Assembly (NCBI RefSeq): GCF_016863555.1
Contig: NZ_BOPC01000003.1
Coordinates: 23,601-87,600, forward strand
DNA length: 64,000 bases
Direction: 5' to 3'
From: Micromonospora qiuiae
GTDB taxonomy: Bacteria > Actinomycetota > Actinomycetes > Mycobacteriales > Micromonosporaceae
The position numbers were made by a program, and so were the translations under genes. This document shows, in pieces, positions 7,766 to 15,682 of the stretch; the stretch's first letter is position 1, and each line of letters opens with the position of its first letter. The notes beneath the pieces were generated by a model that saw only the letters and a list, made by a program, of their open reading frames with translations, ran no database searches and was not told the DNA's origin.

Positions 7766-8779
7766 TCACCGCCGTTCGGTCACGACCTCCTTGGAGCCCG
7801 GCACGACGTTGCGGGTGGCGCGCAGGCTGGTGATGGTGACCACGGTCAGCACGCCGACGATGACCAGGAGCGAGGCCACGGTGGGGATCTGCGGGACGCC
7901 CTCCCAGATGCCGTGCGCCCAGTGCAGGCCGAGCTTGACGCCGATGAAGGCCAGGATGATGGCCAGGCCGTAGGTGAGGTGGACCAGCCGGCTCAGCGCC
8001 GCGTGCAGCACGAAGTAGAGCGCCCGCAGGCCCAGCAGGGCAAAGGCGTTGGTGGCGAAGACGAGGTACGGGTCCTCGGTGATGCCGTAGACGGCCGGCA
8101 CCGAGTCGACGGCGAAGACCACGTCGGTGGCGAGCACCGCGACCACCACCAACGCCAGTGGCGTCAGCGCCCGGCGGCCGTCGACCCGCACCGTCATCTT
8201 CGTGCCGTGGTACTCGTTGACCACCGGCATGAAGCGGCGTAGCAGGCGCACCGAGCGCATGGTGCCGATGTCGACCGACTGCTCGTGGCCGGTGAAGGCG
8301 TCGCGCAGCAGCTTGGCCGCGGTGAACAGCAGGATCAGCGCGAAGATCAGGAAGGCGAAGTCGAGGGTCTGCAACGCCGCCGCGCCCAGGGCGATGAAGA
8401 CGCCACGCAGCACCAGCGCGCCGGTGATGCCGAACAGCAGCACCCGCTGGGCCAGCACGCCCGGCACCGCGAAGGCGGCCAGCAGCAGCATGAAGACGAA
8501 GAGGTTGTCGACCGACAGCGATTTCTCCACCAGGTACCCGGTGAGGTACTCGAAGCCCCGTTCCGAGCCGAACTCGGCCCAGACCCAGGCGGCGAAGGCC
8601 AACGGCAGGGCTATGTAGAACGCCGACCAGCCGAGCGCTTCCTTGAGTCTGACCTCGTGCGGGCGTCGCGTGAGCAGAAAGTCGAGCACCAGCAGCGCGA
8701 TCACACCGGCGATGGTGATCACCCAGAGCGACGGGGTGCCCACCGACTGCAACTTGGCCGCGACAGGGAAATCGGACAT
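7766..8779 (-). CDS. TerC-family integral membrane protein, probably a metal exporter
   Basis: 337 residues, ATG at 8779, with GAGGAGG upstream. About eight or nine membrane helices are visible. The two conserved family patches are present: EKSLSVDNLFVFMLLLAAF and VVFAVDSVPAVYGI, with the paired acidic residues thought to bind metal. A hydrophilic loop (GHEQSVDIGTMRSVRLLRRFMPV) separates the halves. TerC/Alx proteins have been linked to Mn2+ export. The yybP-ykoY element directly upstream supports that role here, rather than tellurite resistance, from which the family takes its name. Confidence 0.9.
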   Translation of the reverse strand: MSDFPVAAKLQSVGTPSLWVITIAGVIALLVLDFLLTRRPHEVRLKEALGWSAFYIALPLAFAAWVWAEFGSERGFEYLTGYLVEKSLSVDNLFVFMLLLAAFAVPGVLAQRVLLFGITGALVLRGVFIALGAAALQTLDFAFLIFALILLFTAAKLLRDAFTGHEQSVDIGTMRSVRLLRRFMPVVNEYHGTKMTVRVDGRRALTPLALVVVAVLATDVVFAVDSVPAVYGITEDPYLVFATNAFALLGLRALYFVLHAALSRLVHLTYGLAIILAFIGVKLGLHWAHGIWEGVPQIPTVASLLVIVGVLTVVTITSLRATRNVVPGSKEVVTERR

Positions 8780-8807
8780 GGAGCCTCCTCGAACACCGTG
8801 GCATGTT

Positions 8808-8904
8808 CGAGGTCTCCTTCACCCGCCTTTCGCGGGCAACCACCCGAGGCGCACCCCGGGCGCGCCGTACTGACCGGTATGGTTCGTGGGAAGTACTCCC
8901 CTCG
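8808..8904 (-). ncRNA. yybP-ykoY manganese riboswitch upstream of the TerC gene
   Basis: Read on the minus strand, the leader begins CGAGGGGAGTA and ends GGAGACCTCG. The conserved GGGGAGTA and GAGACC blocks of the yybP-ykoY class are present, and the P1 stem CGAGG/CCTCG closes the two halves. The distal strand of P1 continues as CCTCGAAC, which is also perfectly complementary to GTTCGAGG just before the start codon (8785-8792). That second segment overlaps the Shine-Dalgarno. The picture is a translational switch: Mn2+ favours P1 and frees the ribosome site; without metal, CCTCGAAC covers it. The class is established; the switching model is inference from base pairing. Confidence 0.8.
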
Positions 8905-8957
8905 TGGTGCCTTAGATTAGGGCAGCCGGATTCGACCCGCCAGGCGGGGGACTCTGA

Positions 8958-10082
8958 TCACCCGCCCGACCGACTGGACAACACCCCCGGCCGGGCAGTC
9001 GAGTCGGGAATTGGCGCGATCGGTCGGGGGCGAAGCAGCCGCATGCCCGGCACCTCCACCAGCCGGTACATCGCACCCGACGCGGCCACCGCGACGGCCA
9101 GCGCTACCAGCACCACCGCCAGTTCGACCAAGAGCGGCCGGTTGTCGCCGACCGCCTTCACCAGCACGCTGAGGACCAGCAGGTGCAGCAGGTAGAACGC
9201 ATACGACCACTCCCCCGCCACGACGGCGGGCCGGGACCGCAGCCAGCTCCGCCGGCCCTGGACGTCGCGGGCGGCAACGGCAGCGACCAGCAACGCCAGC
9301 GGGACGACGGTGCCGGCGACGAGCCGCCACAATTCCGGCAACCACCAGCTGGCGAGGTAGGCGGCGACGACCAGGACAGCGACCCGCCCGACGCTTGCCC
9401 ACCTGGGCCATCTGCCGGCGGCGACGAGCCGGGCGAGGAGGATGCCGGCGACGAACTCGGGCAGCCGAGCTGCGGGAAGTACCCAGATCGCCCAGTAGCG
9501 CAGATCGGCGGGGATGGTGAGGGCGGCAGCGGGGACGATCCACACGAGGGCGAGCACACCGGCGAGGGTGGGCCACAGCGCCCGCTCGGGTAACCGGCGG
9601 GCCAGCGCCCACAGCGCGGGGAACAGAGCGTAGAAGAAGGCTTCGCAGGACAAGCTCCACGCCACGGTGTTCACGCCGAAGTAGACGCCCTCGTCCGGGA
9701 CCCACGCCTGAAGCAGCAGCAGGGTCGCCAGGGCGGTCCCGACGCCGACGGTGGTGCCGGCCGCGACCAGACCGGCGAGGGCGACGGCCCAGGCGGCGGC
9801 ATGGTTGGGCCACACCTTCGCCAGGCGGCGTTGCCAGAACCGGCGCATCGTGTCACCCGGTCGGGTGGACCAGGCCAGCACGAAACCGGAGAGCAGGAAG
9901 AAGAACGACACGCCGGTTGCGCCCTGCCGGAACAACCACTGCGCGACCGGGGTGTCGACGAGGCCGACGGCCAGCGCGTGAAAGCCGAACACGGCGGCAG
10001 CGGCGATGGCGCGGAGGCCGGTCAGCGACTCGAGGCGGGTTACCGTCGGCGGGGTCACCCGGGCGACGGTAATGGACAACAC
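8958..10082 (-). CDS. Acyltransferase-3 family membrane protein (OafA/NolL type)
   Basis: 374 residues with about ten predicted membrane helices. The N-terminal LTGLRAIAAAAVFGFHAL has the family His in helix 1, and the RQGATGVSFFFLLSGFVLAW and RRFWQRRLAKVWPNH blocks follow in the usual order. A late helix carries SYAFYLLHLLVLSVL. Such proteins transfer acetyl or other acyl groups to sugars of polysaccharides, antibiotics or lipids outside the membrane. It is a single gene with no polysaccharide genes next to it, so the acceptor is unknown. The start (GTG 10082, or GTG 10058) is uncertain because no Shine-Dalgarno is visible. Confidence 0.85.
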   Translation of the reverse strand: MLSITVARVTPPTVTRLESLTGLRAIAAAAVFGFHALAVGLVDTPVAQWLFRQGATGVSFFFLLSGFVLAWSTRPGDTMRRFWQRRLAKVWPNHAAAWAVALAGLVAAGTTVGVGTALATLLLLQAWVPDEGVYFGVNTVAWSLSCEAFFYALFPALWALARRLPERALWPTLAGVLALVWIVPAAALTIPADLRYWAIWVLPAARLPEFVAGILLARLVAAGRWPRWASVGRVAVLVVAAYLASWWLPELWRLVAGTVVPLALLVAAVAARDVQGRRSWLRSRPAVVAGEWSYAFYLLHLLVLSVLVKAVGDNRPLLVELAVVLVALAVAVAASGAMYRLVEVPGMRLLRPRPIAPIPDSTARPGVLSSRSGG

Positions 10083-10207
10083 CGGCGACGAATATCAGGT
10101 ATCAGTCACGACCTGGTAGCACAGAGCTGATGATCCCGGCCGCCCTCGGCACCGTCACAGAACGCGAAGCTGTCCGCCGGACCACTGGCCGACGTGCAGG
10201 TGCGGCT

Positions 10208-10618
10208 TCAGCGGCGGCGCAATGCCGCGCCGGGCGCCAGAGCCGGTTCGACCAGTTCGCGGTAGTCGCGCGGCAGCCGGACGACCAGTTCGTCGAACTC
10301 GCCACCGGTGACCGCCTCGCGCAGGGTGCTGAAGACCGCGCTGGCGACATCGCGGGCCGCCGACTCCTCGATGCCGCCGCGGAGAGCCACCCGCGCGACG
10401 AACTCGGCCGCGCCGAACCGCTCGGCCGCCTCGGTGTCGGGCGTCGGACGCAGCGGCGGTCGCAGCGGCTCGGGCAACTGGACCGCGAGGTCCAGCACCT
10501 CGCCGCCGGTCAGCCGCTCGGCCAGCGTCGCCAGCGTCGCCCGGATCAGTTCCGCCGCCCGCTGCCACGACGTGCCGGTTCGCCGGGCGACCTGATCGAC
10601 GAACGTGTCGTAGTCCAT
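10208..10618 (-). CDS. DUF2267 domain protein
   Basis: 136 residues, ATG at 10618 with GAGGGGG upstream. The whole protein is a DUF2267 helical domain: MDYDTFVDQVARRTG, then LATLAERLTGGEVLDLAVQLPEPLR, and a second similar half (VFSTLREAVTGGEFDELVVRLPRDYREL). The internal duplication, two helical halves each ending in a QLP/RLP turn, is clearly visible. The gene is divergent from a DUF2795 gene 143 bp away. Both families turn up near stress-response genes in actinobacteria, but no biochemical role is known. Confidence 0.85.
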   Translation of the reverse strand: MDYDTFVDQVARRTGTSWQRAAELIRATLATLAERLTGGEVLDLAVQLPEPLRPPLRPTPDTEAAERFGAAEFVARVALRGGIEESAARDVASAVFSTLREAVTGGEFDELVVRLPRDYRELVEPALAPGAALRRR

Positions 10619-10761
10619 CAGCTACCCCCTCGGGAAGCGGTTACCCGGCCTGCCGGGCCGAAAACGGTGCGGATTTCCCGGCCCGGCGGCGCGTGACGGG
10701 CGCCCGGGTGGGTAACCGCGCCCGGTCGTGGCCGGAGCGAAACCCGGGAGGAGCCGACAAC

Positions 10762-11034
10762 ATGGCGAGTTACGCCGAGGTCCTGAAGTACCTGTCCAGC
10801 CTGGACTACCCGGCCGGGAAGGACGACGTGGTACGCGAAGCCGAACGCGCGAAAGCCCCGCCGGACGTGCTGCGCGCCCTGCGTGCCCTGCCGCCGGTCG
10901 ACTACGCCAACGGCGCCGAGGTGGCCCGGTCTGCCGGCATCGAGGCCGCCCCCGAGGTGACCGACGCGCAGCACGCCGCACGAGCCCGAGACAAGCGGCA
11001 CCAGCGGGTGTCGGAGCATCTTCGCAGCATCTGA
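10762..11034 (+). CDS. DUF2795 small protein
   Basis: 90 residues, start ATG with GGGAGGAG ten bases upstream. The sequence ASYAEVLKYLSSLDYPAGKDDVVREAERAKAP followed by LRALPPVDYANGAEVARS is the DUF2795 pattern: short helices with an L-x-x-LDYPA-KxDL core. It is small, charged and cytoplasmic. It is divergent from the DUF2267 gene, with which it may share regulation. Function unknown. Confidence 0.85.
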   Translation: MASYAEVLKYLSSLDYPAGKDDVVREAERAKAPPDVLRALRALPPVDYANGAEVARSAGIEAAPEVTDAQHAARARDKRHQRVSEHLRSI

Positions 11035-11252
11035 CGGGCCGGGCGGGCATCGGTCGACTCCGGCGGACGCCCCGGCCGCGAACCGCGACCGGGGGCCGCC
11101 GCTGAGCACCACCTGCCCTGGTGGTGTGGCACCCGAACCGGGTCCCGACCACCAGGCGGCCTACGGCTGTCCGAACCGGGCAGCCGCTGCTACTGCGATC
11201 ATCATACGGCACGCCATCGGCCGAACGGTCAGGGGGGTGCCAAACAAAGGTC

Positions 11253-11915
11253 TCATCCGGTCAGTTCGGCGTACCGCTGCTCCAGGTCTACCCGGGCGAG
11301 CGCCCCGACCAGCCAGGCGAGCCGCTCCGACTCGCCACCGCCCGCCAGCCCGGCCAGGTCCTCGGCGGAGCGGCCCAATCCGAGCCGGCGGGCCGCGGTG
11401 AGCGCCCGCCGGTCGGCAACGGGAGCGACCTCCGCCCACAACGCCTGCACCTCGCGCAGAAACAGGTCGACCACCTGACCGTCCACTCCGGGCAGCTCGG
11501 CGAGCAGCGCCCGCTCGCGGGACGGGTCGTGGCCGGCCGTCGAGCGCAGCCGCCGCAGGTCGCCCCGATAGCGTTCCACGATGCGGCGGGCGAGATCGCC
11601 GAGCAGATCGGCCAAGGCGTCGACATCCCCGCGCTGACCGCTGTCGCGCAGCACCCGGACCCGTTCGGCGTGCAGCGAGCGGGCCAACCGGGCCGCGCTG
11701 TCCCAGCCGGCGTCCGGCAACGCGTGGGCGCTGTCCAGGGCGCGTCGGTAGTCGCCCCGGCGGGCCAGCAGGACCGCGAGGCAGAGCAGTTGGAACAGGT
11801 TGGACGGATTGTTGGTGACCCGGAAGCCGTACTGCTCGGCGAAGCCTCGGCCGCTGCCGGCGAGCCGGCGTACCAGACGCTTCCTGTCCTCGACGGTGGA
11901 GACTGTGGTGGGCAT
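11253..11915 (-). CDS. Endonuclease-III-like helical protein without the catalytic lysine or iron-sulfur cysteines
   Basis: 220 residues, all helical in appearance. The N-terminal TNNPSNLFQLLCLAVLLA resembles the first core helices of HhH-GPD DNA glycosylases. Residues 141-160 (LPGVDGQVVDLFLREVQALW) sit where these enzymes have their helix-hairpin-helix (LPGVGxKTA), and APVADRRALTAARRLGL resembles the strand with the catalytic Asp. The catalytic Lys of the hairpin is Gln147, and the four cysteines of the [4Fe-4S] cluster are absent. The fold similarity is moderately convincing by eye; base-excision activity is doubtful. No neighbours suggest a pathway. Confidence 0.6.
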   Translation of the reverse strand: MPTTVSTVEDRKRLVRRLAGSGRGFAEQYGFRVTNNPSNLFQLLCLAVLLARRGDYRRALDSAHALPDAGWDSAARLARSLHAERVRVLRDSGQRGDVDALADLLGDLARRIVERYRGDLRRLRSTAGHDPSRERALLAELPGVDGQVVDLFLREVQALWAEVAPVADRRALTAARRLGLGRSAEDLAGLAGGGESERLAWLVGALARVDLEQRYAELTG

Positions 11916-11964
11916 GCCGGCTACTACCCGCGTCCCGGCCGGTCACGCCTGCGCGCCGCCCAGG

Positions 11965-12918
11965 TCAGTCCCGCAGGCCGCCAGCGCGGTCCCGGGCCTT
12001 GAGCCGGACGGTGGGCAGCGCGGGGGCGGGCAGCGGCGGGTCGGGGTCGGCGGTGACGACCCCGAAGCGCCGCCCGGCCATCCAGTCCTCCCGGGCGGCC
12101 ATGATCTCCTCGTGGCTGCGGCCGACGAAGTTCCACCACATCACCAGAGGTTCGGCGAAGGGCGCGCCGCCGAGCAGCAGCAACCGGGTGCCGGGGATGC
12201 CGCGCACGGCGAGGGCGTCCCGGCCCGCGCCGAGCCAGAGCAGCGCACCGGGCGCGACCGACACGCCGTCCACCTCGGCGGTGCCGTCGAGGGCCAGCAG
12301 CGCGTACTCGAAGTCGCGGCGCAGGGGCAGCCCGACCGGGTCAACACCGCCCAACTCCAGTTCTGCGCCGAGCAGGGGCGTGTAGACCTGGGCCGGTGAG
12401 CGCTCACCACCGAACTCGCCCACCAGCAGGGTCACGCCCAGCTCACCGTCGCGCCAGCGGGGCAACTCGGCGTGGTGGGCGAAGTCGGCCGCGCCGGACC
12501 GTGCCTCATCGGGCAGTGCCACCCACAGCTGCACGCCGTGCATCAGCGGCGGGCGCTCGGCCGGGGATCGCTCGGAGTGCGCGATGCCGTGGCCGGAGGT
12601 CATCACGTTCAGCTGGCCGGGACGGATCGGTTGGACGTTGCCGAGGCTGTCGCGATGCAGGATCTCGCCGTCCAGCAGCCAGGTCACCGTCTGCAGGCCG
12701 GTGTGCGGATGCGGTGGCACCTCCATGCCCGGCCGCTCGGCCACGTCGTCGGGGCCGAAATGGTCCACGAAGCACCAGGCGCCGACCATCCGCCGGGTAC
12801 GCTGCGGCAGCAGCCGACGCACCGTGGTGTAGCGGCCCAGCGGCACGTCGTGGCCGGGCAGCAGGAGGCTGCCGGGATCGGCGGTGGCTACACCCGGCGG
12901 ACGGGTCTGCGCGGGCAT
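11965..12918 (-). CDS. Pirin family protein
   Basis: 317 residues. Two cupin halves are visible. The N-terminal one contains the metal ligands in VPPHPHTGLQTVTWLLDGEI and VMTSGHGIAHSE, the classic pirin His-His-His-Glu set. The C-terminal half (EVDGVSVAPGALLWLGAG, then PLVMWWNFVGRSHEEI) is the pirin C-terminal domain. Bacterial pirins have been reported as quercetinase-like dioxygenases or as redox-sensing regulators, and no substrate can be read from sequence. A strong hairpin at 13090 separates it from the surface-protein gene upstream, so it is probably transcribed alone. Confidence 0.92.
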   Translation of the reverse strand: MPAQTRPPGVATADPGSLLLPGHDVPLGRYTTVRRLLPQRTRRMVGAWCFVDHFGPDDVAERPGMEVPPHPHTGLQTVTWLLDGEILHRDSLGNVQPIRPGQLNVMTSGHGIAHSERSPAERPPLMHGVQLWVALPDEARSGAADFAHHAELPRWRDGELGVTLLVGEFGGERSPAQVYTPLLGAELELGGVDPVGLPLRRDFEYALLALDGTAEVDGVSVAPGALLWLGAGRDALAVRGIPGTRLLLLGGAPFAEPLVMWWNFVGRSHEEIMAAREDWMAGRRFGVVTADPDPPLPAPALPTVRLKARDRAGGLRD

Positions 12919-13089
12919 CGACTCGGTACAGCTCCACGTGCCGACTCTACGCCTGCCCCAGCCACCTGGCAGCCGCGCCGCTGAGCCGGTCGACGGCCCC
13001 AGCGGGGCCCGCCGGTGATTCGCAGCCTCCAGGTCACTCGGACGTTGAGCAGCACCTCGACCTCGCCCACGGACGCGGACACGAACGGG

Positions 13090-13123
13090 CCGGTGCCCGC
13101 CGGATCTCTCCGGCGGGCACCGG
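13090..13123 (-). terminator. 15-bp perfect hairpin after the LPXTG protein gene
   Basis: CCGGTGCCCGCCGGA (13090-13104) and its exact complement (13109-13123) flank a TCTC loop. The hairpin starts 39 bases past the LPXTG gene stop. It has no T-run, as is usual for actinobacterial hairpin terminators. It probably ends the exopolysaccharide-island transcript. Confidence 0.7.
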
Positions 13124-13161
13124 CACCCGGTGCGTGCCGGGCCCTGCCCGGCGTGCTGGGG

Positions 13162-13803
13162 TCAGTGGGTGCCACCCGCGCCGAGGCGGTTGCGCCGCCG
13201 CCACAGCACCGTGCCGAGCAGCAGGAGCGTGCCCGTCGCGACGAGCCCGCCACCGATCTTCATCGGCGTCTCCAGGCTGCTGCCGGTCACCGGCAGGTGG
13301 TGCGGCGGCTTGTGGTGCGGCGGCTCGTGGTGCCGGCGCAGCACCCGCAACTCGGTGGAGGCGCTGAGGCCCGACGTACGCCCGGTGGCCGTGATGGTGT
13401 ACACCCCGGTCCGTCGCGGCGTGAACGGCCGGACGAACTCGCCCCGCGAGTTGGTCCGGGCGGTCAGGGTGGTGGTGTCGGAGGCGCGGTCCTCGGATTC
13501 GGTGTCCGGATCGTCGCTCGGGGCGCCGCCGCCCGCGCCGCCACCATCCATCGGGCGCCGTACGATCACGATGTCCACCGTCTCGTTCGGACCGAAGTTG
13601 CGTCCGATGATGTCCACCGTCTCGCCAACGAAGACGCTCGGGTCGCTCAGTGTCAGCGACGCCGGGCCCGGCGGATACGGCTGTGGCGGACCGGGAAGTG
13701 TGGATGTCGGCTGCGGCTGCGGCTGTGCCGCCCCCGCCGCGGCCGGCACAGCCACCACGGCCATTCCGACCGTGATTGCCATGATGATGCGGGTTAGCCG
13801 CAT
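13162..13803 (-). CDS. LPXTG-anchored secreted surface protein
   Basis: 213 residues from the ATG at 13803, preceded by AGGAGGG. A signal peptide (RLTRIIMAITVGMAVVAVPAAAGAA) leads to a short Pro-rich stretch. An Ig-like/PKD-like beta domain (LTLSDPSVFVGETVDIIGRNFGPNETV ... YTITATGRTSG) follows, then a His/Pro-rich spacer. At the C-terminus are LPVTG, a hydrophobic helix and RRRNR, the complete cell-wall sorting signal. A class E or A sortase would attach it to peptidoglycan; no sortase gene is in the window. It lies 13 bp after the DUF4012 gene and is probably cotranscribed with it. Confidence 0.88.
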   Translation of the reverse strand: MRLTRIIMAITVGMAVVAVPAAAGAAQPQPQPTSTLPGPPQPYPPGPASLTLSDPSVFVGETVDIIGRNFGPNETVDIVIVRRPMDGGGAGGGAPSDDPDTESEDRASDTTTLTARTNSRGEFVRPFTPRRTGVYTITATGRTSGLSASTELRVLRRHHEPPHHKPPHHLPVTGSSLETPMKIGGGLVATGTLLLLGTVLWRRRNRLGAGGTH

Positions 13804-13816
13804 TATTCGTTCCCTC

Positions 13817-15595
13817 CTACTGTGAACAGCTGGATGCGGTGACAACATGGGTGGTCCACGGGGTGGCAGTCGGGGTCAGCCACAGCTCGGCGGTTCCGCT
13901 GTCCGTCGGTCCGGTCAGCAGGGCAATCTCCAGGGTTCGGGATTCCCCGGGGCCGACCTCGACGTTCACCGTCGCTACCTGCCGGCGCCGCTCGGTGCCG
14001 GTGGCCACCGGCGTCCGGGCTCCGTCGAGGTGGGCATCGAGCACCGCCCCGCCGGCCGGGCCGTAGACCGAGACCAGGGTCCGGATCGTGTACGGATCCC
14101 CGGCCATCGCCAGACCGAGCACGGACTTGCTGAGTCCGGACGCCGGCGCGGTGGACCGGATGATCACCCGGAGCCTGAGTTCCCGGCGCCGATCGCTCTG
14201 GCAGTCGCCGACCACCAGGTCGGCGGTCTGCCGTAGGTAGTAGCCGAGCTTCGCGCCGCTGCCGTCGTTGAGGAACACGCCGACCGTCGGCACGGTGTCC
14301 TGTTCCGGAAGCGTCCCGGCCATCCGGCTGTCGCCGAACGTCCGCTGCTCCTCCGGTCGGGCACTCCAGAACAATAACCGACGTTCCTGCACAGAACGGT
14401 CTAAAGCGGCCACAAGGCCGCTAGGGGGAATCTTTCGTGTGAAGAGGACATCAAACACGGCCGCCGCCGCAGCGGCGAAAAAGGCGTCCTGCTCGGCCGG
14501 GTCCGTCACTCGCTGGTAGGTGTCGCCGAGCAGAGTCCGGACCGCGTTCTCGGCGCTCAGCGACACCCCACCGACCACCCGCACCGGACCGGTGGCGGCC
14601 AACAAATGCGACAGCGCCACCGGGTCGACGGCGAGCACCCCGTCGACGCTCTCGCCGCTGTGCCGTCGGTACATCTCCCGCAGCAGCGCCGCTGCGGTCG
14701 GGAAGTGCGGGCTGAGGTTGACATCCGCGGGATAGGTGCCGGGCAGTTCGCCCCAGAGGGCGCGCACCTCGGCCGGGATCTTCAGCGGAGTGGTGAACAT
14801 GCCGATACTCGCGCCGCTGCCCTGGGCACCCATCCGGACCTGGCCCCGGTTCGCCTCGATCACGGCGTACGCACCGAAGATGCCGCCCGTGGCGCGCAGC
14901 TCGGCGAGGTTCTGGGACACCAGCAGATAGCGCCGCGGGCCGTCCGCGCCGAGTAACGGCGGCAGCAGCCGGCCGGCCCGCTCGGCCGCCGAGGTCATCG
15001 TGGCCAACCGGTCGAGTTCGCCGCGTAACGTCTCAAGCGCCAGCCGGACCTGTCGGAGCAGCCGGTCGCCGTTGACTGCGGCGAGCTCGGCCCGGGTCCG
15101 CTGCACCGCCGCGTCCACCTCGACCAGCTCGTCGCTGATCGCTCCCAGTCCGGCCAGGTCCAGCCGACCATCGTGGGGCAGCAGGCCACCGAGGTCGACC
15201 CGCACCAGCGCCGGAAGAGCCTGGCGAGCCAGGTCGTCGACCGCGATGGCAATCTGCCGCACCGCCGAGAGGTTGGCCCCGGCGTACGGCACCTGCCGGC
15301 CCAACCGCCATCCGGGATCCCCGGTGGCCCGGCGGGCCGCCCTGGACTGTTCCTGGAGCGCGGCGAGGGCACGCTGGGCCCGGTCGACGTCGCCGCTGAC
15401 CAGGTGAGCGCTCAGCGCGCCGGCGAGCCCGGTGGCGTTGACCAGGTGGGTGCGGGCCTGCCAGCCCCGGAACCCGACCCATCCGGCGAGGCTCAACACC
15501 AGCGAGCCGACCACCAGCGAGCCGAGCAGCGCACGACGCAGGCGTACGCGCCGACGGCGACGCCGACGGCGTTGCGAAGTCTCGTGCTCCGTCAC
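13817..15595 (-). CDS. DUF4012 membrane-anchored extracellular protein
   Basis: 592 residues from the GTG at 15595; a longer frame starts at 15643. The N-terminus carries a run of eight arginines (QRRRRRRRRV), then a single membrane helix (LLGSLVVGSLVLSLAGWVGF), so most of the protein lies outside. The body is typical DUF4012: ADGPRRYLLVSQNLAELRATGGIFGAYAVI, DGVLAVDPVALSHLLAATGPV, and VGVFLNDGSGAKLGYYL. The fold is distantly related to LytR-CpsA-Psr-like envelope proteins, and the genes are usually found with polysaccharide loci, as here. The role is presumably polymer attachment or export; this is inference. Confidence 0.85.
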   Translation of the reverse strand: MTEHETSQRRRRRRRRVRLRRALLGSLVVGSLVLSLAGWVGFRGWQARTHLVNATGLAGALSAHLVSGDVDRAQRALAALQEQSRAARRATGDPGWRLGRQVPYAGANLSAVRQIAIAVDDLARQALPALVRVDLGGLLPHDGRLDLAGLGAISDELVEVDAAVQRTRAELAAVNGDRLLRQVRLALETLRGELDRLATMTSAAERAGRLLPPLLGADGPRRYLLVSQNLAELRATGGIFGAYAVIEANRGQVRMGAQGSGASIGMFTTPLKIPAEVRALWGELPGTYPADVNLSPHFPTAAALLREMYRRHSGESVDGVLAVDPVALSHLLAATGPVRVVGGVSLSAENAVRTLLGDTYQRVTDPAEQDAFFAAAAAAVFDVLFTRKIPPSGLVAALDRSVQERRLLFWSARPEEQRTFGDSRMAGTLPEQDTVPTVGVFLNDGSGAKLGYYLRQTADLVVGDCQSDRRRELRLRVIIRSTAPASGLSKSVLGLAMAGDPYTIRTLVSVYGPAGGAVLDAHLDGARTPVATGTERRRQVATVNVEVGPGESRTLEIALLTGPTDSGTAELWLTPTATPWTTHVVTASSCSQ

Positions 15596-15682
15596 AACCA
15601 CCTCGCTTGCCGAAACGGACAGAAGGCACCATTGTTCTAACACCTGATACGGCTTTTGCGGCTCGAATAGTGTTTTAAGAAG

